Origin: DATAXV01 sp036272915
Lineage (GTDB): Bacteria > Chloroflexota > Dormibacteria > Dormibacterales > Dormibacteraceae
Direction of reading: 5' to 3'
Assembly: GCA_036272915.1 (NCBI GenBank)
Contig: DATAXV010000115.1
Location: 1-42,177 of the forward strand
DNA length: 42,177 nucleotides
Both the position numbers and the translations under genes were made by a program. The notes under the pieces are model-generated. The model was given only the letters and a program-made list of their open reading frames with translations, ran no database searches and was not told where the DNA came from. Shown here in pieces: positions 39,116 through 42,177 of this stretch (the stretch's first letter is position 1; every line of letters begins with the position of its first letter).

Positions 39116-40123
39116 ATGCTCGCGTATCTAGGGCGCCGCCTGCTCTGGGCGGTGGTGCTGCTGTGGATCGTGACCGTGATCACGTTCGTGCTCTCGCACG
39201 TGGTCCCGGGCAACCCGGCGCTGTTCCTGGCCGGGCTCGGCGCGCCCAAGTCCCGGGTCGAGGCGCTGACCCGTCAGATGGGGCTGAACCGGCCCCTGCC
39301 CGAGCAGTACTGGATCTACATCAGGGGCCTCGCCCACCTCGACTTCGGCACCTCGGTCCGCACCGGCGACCCGGTCGGCCAGGACGTCGCCCACTTCCTT
39401 CCGGCCAGCCTCGAGCTGGGCGGGATCAGCTTCCTCGTCTACGTGATCCTGGCCATCCCGCTGGGCACCCTCGCCGCCTCCCGGCAGGGCCGGCTCGTCG
39501 ACGGCATCCTCCGCATCGTCTCCATGGCCGGCTCCGGCGTCCCCGTCTTCTGGCTGGCCATCCTCTTCCAGGAGTTCTTCTTCGCCCACCTCGGCTGGCT
39601 GCCCTTCGGGGGGAGGATCGACATCACCGCCTCCCCGCCGCCGCACGCCACCGGCTTCTACACCATCGACAGCCTGCTCGACGGCGACTTCGCCCTCTTC
39701 GGCAGCGTCGTCGTCCACCTGATCCTGCCCGTCGCCACCATCGTCCTGGCCATGCTCGCGGTCGGCCTCCGGGCGACCCGGGCCAGCGTCCTCGACGAAC
39801 TGCGCAGCCCCTACGTGCGCACGGCCCGGGCCAAGGGCGTCTCCGAGCCGCGGCTCTACACCGTCCACGTGCTCCGCAACGCGCTCAACCCGGTGATCAG
39901 CATCATGGGCATCCAGGCCGGCTACCTCCTGGGCTGGATCGTGCTCGTCGAGACCGTCTTCCAGTGGCCGGGCATCGGCTACTACACGTTCGAGTCGATC
40001 CAGGCCCTCGACTACGCGCCGATCATGGCGCTGACCCTGATCGGCTCCTTCACCTTCATCGTCGTCAACCTGATCTCCGACCTGCTCTATCCGCTCCTCG
40101 ACCCCAGGATGCGGACGGCGTGA
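39116..40123 (+). CDS. ABC transporter permease, DppB/OppB type
   Basis: 335 residues. Six-segment permease with the DppB N-terminus LAYLGRRLLWAVVLLWIVTVI, the periplasmic PKSRVEALTRQMGLNRPLPEQY, and the EAA loop VRTARAKGVSEPRLYTVHVLRN with ALNPVISIMGIQAGYLLG. It forms the channel with the next gene. The start is 24 bases after the binding-protein stop. Confidence 0.95.
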   Translation: MLAYLGRRLLWAVVLLWIVTVITFVLSHVVPGNPALFLAGLGAPKSRVEALTRQMGLNRPLPEQYWIYIRGLAHLDFGTSVRTGDPVGQDVAHFLPASLELGGISFLVYVILAIPLGTLAASRQGRLVDGILRIVSMAGSGVPVFWLAILFQEFFFAHLGWLPFGGRIDITASPPPHATGFYTIDSLLDGDFALFGSVVVHLILPVATIVLAMLAVGLRATRASVLDELRSPYVRTARAKGVSEPRLYTVHVLRNALNPVISIMGIQAGYLLGWIVLVETVFQWPGIGYYTFESIQALDYAPIMALTLIGSFTFIVVNLISDLLYPLLDPRMRTA

Positions 40124-40135
40124 GGGGGAGCTGAG

Positions 40136-40996
40136 ATGGCCGCGCTGCCCGAGCCGGGCGGGCGCTCCGCGCTGCTCCGCCTGACCCGGCTCGGCCTCTT
40201 CCTGCCGGTCGGGGGCGTCATCGTCGCCTTCTTCGTCTTCCTCGCCCTCTTCCCGGGCGTGGTCGCCCACTACAACCCGGACCTGATCTACGTCGGAGGG
40301 AAGTTCGAGCCCCCCGGAGGGAAGTTCCTGCTCGGTACGGACGAGGTCGGGAGGGATCTCTTCTCCCGCCTCGTCTACGGGACCCGGATCTCGCTCGGCA
40401 TGTCCCTCGCCGTGGTCGTGCTGGGCGGCGCCATCGGCGTCCTCATCGGGGCCGTCGCCGGGTTCGTCGGCGGGCTCGTCGACGAGCTGCTGATGCGGCT
40501 GGTCGACCTCTTCCTCTCCCTCCCCTCCTTCATCCTCGCCATCGCCATCGCCGCCGTCCTCGGCCGCAGCACGACCTCGGTCGTGATCGCCCTGGTCATC
40601 GTCTGGTGGCCCGGCTACGCGCGGCTGATCCGGGGCATCGTGCTCAGCGTCAAGCAGCGGCTCCACGTCGAGAGCGCCCGGGCGGCGGGGGCCTCGCCGG
40701 CCTACATCGTCCGCCGCCACATCCTGCCCTTCACCTACAACCAGCTCAACGCCCGGCTGACGCAGGACATGGGCTACGCCCTGGTCAGCGTCGCCGGCCT
40801 GAGCTTCCTCGGCCTCGGCGCGCAGCCGCCGTCGCCGGAGTGGGGCGCCCTGCTCAACTCCGGCCGCGACTATGTGGTCCAGGCCTGGTGGTACCCGCTC
40901 TTCCCCGGACTCGCCATCACCGTCTGGACGCTCGGCGTCTCGATGCTGGGCAACGCCATCTCCGGACTCGGCGACGGGGATCGCGGCCGTGGCTAG
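40136..40996 (+). CDS. ABC transporter permease, DppC/OppC type
   Basis: 286 residues from ATG 40136, 12 bases after the first permease. DppC features: HYNPDLIYVGGKFEPPGGK, FLLGTDEVGRDLFSRLVYGTRISLG, and the EAA loop VESARAAGASPAYIVRRHILPF. Second half of the importer channel. Its stop overlaps the ATPase start by eight bases. Confidence 0.95.
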   Translation: MAALPEPGGRSALLRLTRLGLFLPVGGVIVAFFVFLALFPGVVAHYNPDLIYVGGKFEPPGGKFLLGTDEVGRDLFSRLVYGTRISLGMSLAVVVLGGAIGVLIGAVAGFVGGLVDELLMRLVDLFLSLPSFILAIAIAAVLGRSTTSVVIALVIVWWPGYARLIRGIVLSVKQRLHVESARAAGASPAYIVRRHILPFTYNQLNARLTQDMGYALVSVAGLSFLGLGAQPPSPEWGALLNSGRDYVVQAWWYPLFPGLAITVWTLGVSMLGNAISGLGDGDRGRG

Positions 40997-42041
40997 GGCC
41001 GCCGGCCCGGAGCCGGCCGGAGACGGCGAGATCGTCCTCTCGCTCCGGGAGGTGCGGACCGCCCTCCGCCTCGGCGAGGGCGAGATCCATCCTGTCGACG
41101 GCGTCAGCTTCGACCTCGTGCGGCGGCAGACGCTGGCCATCGTCGGCGAATCCGGCTCCGGCAAGTCGATGACGGCGGCGTCGATCATCGGCCTCCTGCC
41201 CGAGCGCGTGGCCAGGATCTCGGCGGGGTCCATCCTCTTCCGCGGCGAGGACCTCACCCAGCTCTCCGAGGCCGGGCTGCGCCGTGTCCGCGGCAAGGGC
41301 ATCGCGCTCATGCCCCAGGACCCGATGACCGCGCTCAACCCCTCGCTCACGGTCGGGTACCAGGTCACCGAGCCGCTCCGTGTCCACGAGCGCGCGAGCC
41401 GGGCCGCCGCCGGCGAGCGGGCGCTCGCCCTGCTCGCCAGAACCGGCATCGGCAACCCCGAGGCGGCGCTCCGCGCCTATCCCCACCAGCTCAGCGGCGG
41501 CATGCGCCAGCGGGTGGTGCTGGCCATGGCCCTGATCTGCCACCCCGAGGTGCTCATCGCCGACGAGCCGACGACGGCCCTCGACGTGACCACCCAGGAG
41601 CAGATCATCGACCTCCTCCAGGAGATGCAGGCCGACTCCGGTCTCTCCCTGATCCTCATCACACACGACCTTGGCGTCGTCGCCCGCATCGCCGACCGGG
41701 TCCTGATCATGTATGCAGGCCGCTCCGCCGAGTACGGCACGACCGAGGACATCTTCTACCGCCCCAGCCATCCCTACACCCGCGGCCTCCTCGCCTCGGT
41801 CGACTTCGACAGCTACGCGCCGGGCAGCCACCTGGGCTCGATCCCGGGCGCCCCGCCACGGCTGGATGCGCTGCCCAGCGGCTGCGCCTTCCGCACCCGC
41901 TGCCCCTTCGCCCGAGCCGTCTGCGAGGAGCGGGTCCCCGTGCTCCGGGCGGGACCCTCCGTGCCCGGCGAGGTCGCCTGCCACGTGGCCCTGGCCGGCG
42001 ACCTGCCGCCCTGGCCGGAGGCGAAGGAGGTGAAGCCGTGA
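40989..42041 (+). CDS. ABC transporter ATPase, DppD type
   Basis: 350 residues from GTG 40989, overlapping the permease gene by eight bases. Walker A GESGSGKSMT, signature LSGGMRQRVVLAMAL, Walker B VLIADEPTTALD and the switch His in ILITHDLGVVARIADR are intact. The C-terminal oligopeptide/dipeptide domain has RTRCPFARAVCEERVPVL with cysteines that bind an iron-sulfur cluster in some relatives. It energises the peptide-type importer; DppD normally pairs with DppF, whose gene should follow. Confidence 0.95.
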   Translation: MARAAGPEPAGDGEIVLSLREVRTALRLGEGEIHPVDGVSFDLVRRQTLAIVGESGSGKSMTAASIIGLLPERVARISAGSILFRGEDLTQLSEAGLRRVRGKGIALMPQDPMTALNPSLTVGYQVTEPLRVHERASRAAAGERALALLARTGIGNPEAALRAYPHQLSGGMRQRVVLAMALICHPEVLIADEPTTALDVTTQEQIIDLLQEMQADSGLSLILITHDLGVVARIADRVLIMYAGRSAEYGTTEDIFYRPSHPYTRGLLASVDFDSYAPGSHLGSIPGAPPRLDALPSGCAFRTRCPFARAVCEERVPVLRAGPSVPGEVACHVALAGDLPPWPEAKEVKP

Positions 42042-42177
42042 GTAGCCCTGTGTCAACCCGGAACGTCAGTTCGCATGGTCCGAACGGCGATGGTTGCGCG
42101 CAAGGAGGACGGGGCGTTCCGGCGTTTGGTGACGGTTTGGAGACGGCACGTTCAGGAGCCGCCAAGGAGTTCGTCAA
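42038..42177 (+). pseudogene. Probable truncated dppF start with foreign sequence joined on
   Basis: A GTG at 42038 overlaps the ATPase stop (GTGA) and begins M-S-S-P, as dppF genes do, but the sequence from 42051 (TGTCAACCCGG) no longer resembles an ATPase. The remaining 127 bases are less GC-rich, and TGTCAA is how some IS21-type elements end. In the current frame no stop appears before the window edge. I infer an insertion element left end interrupting dppF at about codon five; only its first 127 bases are visible, so this is a tentative reading. Confidence 0.35.
42051..42177 (+). mobile_element. Possible insertion-sequence end at the right edge
   Basis: From TGTCAACCCGG onward the base composition and reading of the operon change. 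The stretch has short repeated GAACG/CGTTC motifs (CGGAACG, CCGAACGG, GCGTTCCGG), as in the multiple terminal repeats of IS21-like elements. No transposase is visible within the window. It could instead be an unrelated gene start or an assembly join. Confidence 0.3.

Noticed and set aside
39128..41455. A very long minus-strand open frame opposite the transporter genes
   Set aside because: It is a composition shadow: GC-rich codon bias leaves antisense frames open. The plus strand has four clear ABC transporter genes there; the antisense protein is Gly/Asp/Glu/His-rich without any domain.
1..42177. tRNA, rRNA, prophage or secondary-metabolite cluster
   Set aside because: No cloverleaf-like sequences, rRNA stretches, integrase or phage structural genes, or synthase modules were noticed; two exporters and one LLM enzyme alone do not make a biosynthetic cluster.

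Overview
This is a roughly 42 kb piece of a very GC-rich (about 70% by eye) bacterial genome with densely packed genes, many GTG/TTG starts, many 1-8 base start/stop overlaps and several genes that look leaderless. The gene content (a DUF397 protein, EfeO/EfeB, FdxA-type 7Fe ferredoxin with NAD-type isocitrate dehydrogenase, CysM with a Mec-like JAMM protease, group II truncated hemoglobin, AlkX-type glycosylase, Tat lipoproteins) fits a soil-type high-GC lineage: Actinomycetota or a terrabacterial relative such as Dormibacterota/Chloroflexota. No rRNA or other taxonomic marker settles this. Both ends cut genes.

Layout. 1-2.1 kb: truncated lipoprotein, winged-helix protein and DUF397 protein, all minus. 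2.3-6.4 kb: minus-strand export operon efeO-efeB-phosphoesterase, with no efeU permease. 6.5-8.4 kb: divergent galactonate dehydratase gene coupled to an alpha/beta-hydrolase-fold protein that lacks its nucleophile. 8.5-9.5 kb: a two-gene unit of a small unknown protein and a SUKH/SMI1-type protein, read here as a possible toxin-immunity pair. 9.9-11.7 kb: marR-MFS efflux operon with a clear AT-rich operator. 11.7-12.6 kb: truncated hemoglobin and a P-loop kinase-like protein. 12.8-15.5 kb: ParB-like protein, aldo/keto reductase, APH-fold kinase. 15.6-18.3 kb: VOC protein, DHA2 drug exporter, Pro/Thr-rich membrane protein. 18.4-26.5 kb: a long minus-strand block with AlkX, ECF sigma factor, YdcF-like protein, mec-cysM, a small membrane protein, enolase, D-Ala-D-Ala carboxypeptidase, a small hypothetical, isocitrate dehydrogenase and ferredoxin. 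26.6-28.9 kb: divergent pseudokinase-like membrane protein and a SIS-domain protein. 29.1-32.1 kb: minus-strand Hsp20-like, M20 amidohydrolase, unknown helical protein and SPFH protein. 32.3-33.4 kb: a decay zone with an asparagine synthetase remnant and a frameshifted marR. 33.4-42 kb: a catabolic/uptake locus (iron-type alcohol dehydrogenase, M24 peptidase; divergent LLM oxidoreductase, IclR regulator, and a Dpp/Opp ABC transporter), whose last gene, probably dppF, seems to be broken a few codons after its start by foreign sequence at the window edge.

The parts most worth following are the possible toxin-SUKH pair, the efeU-less efeOB-phosphoesterase operon, the two apparently dead enzymes (hydrolase fold and kinase fold) kept in intact reading frames, and the uptake locus cut at the right edge. 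I found no CRISPR array, rRNA, tRNA or prophage.
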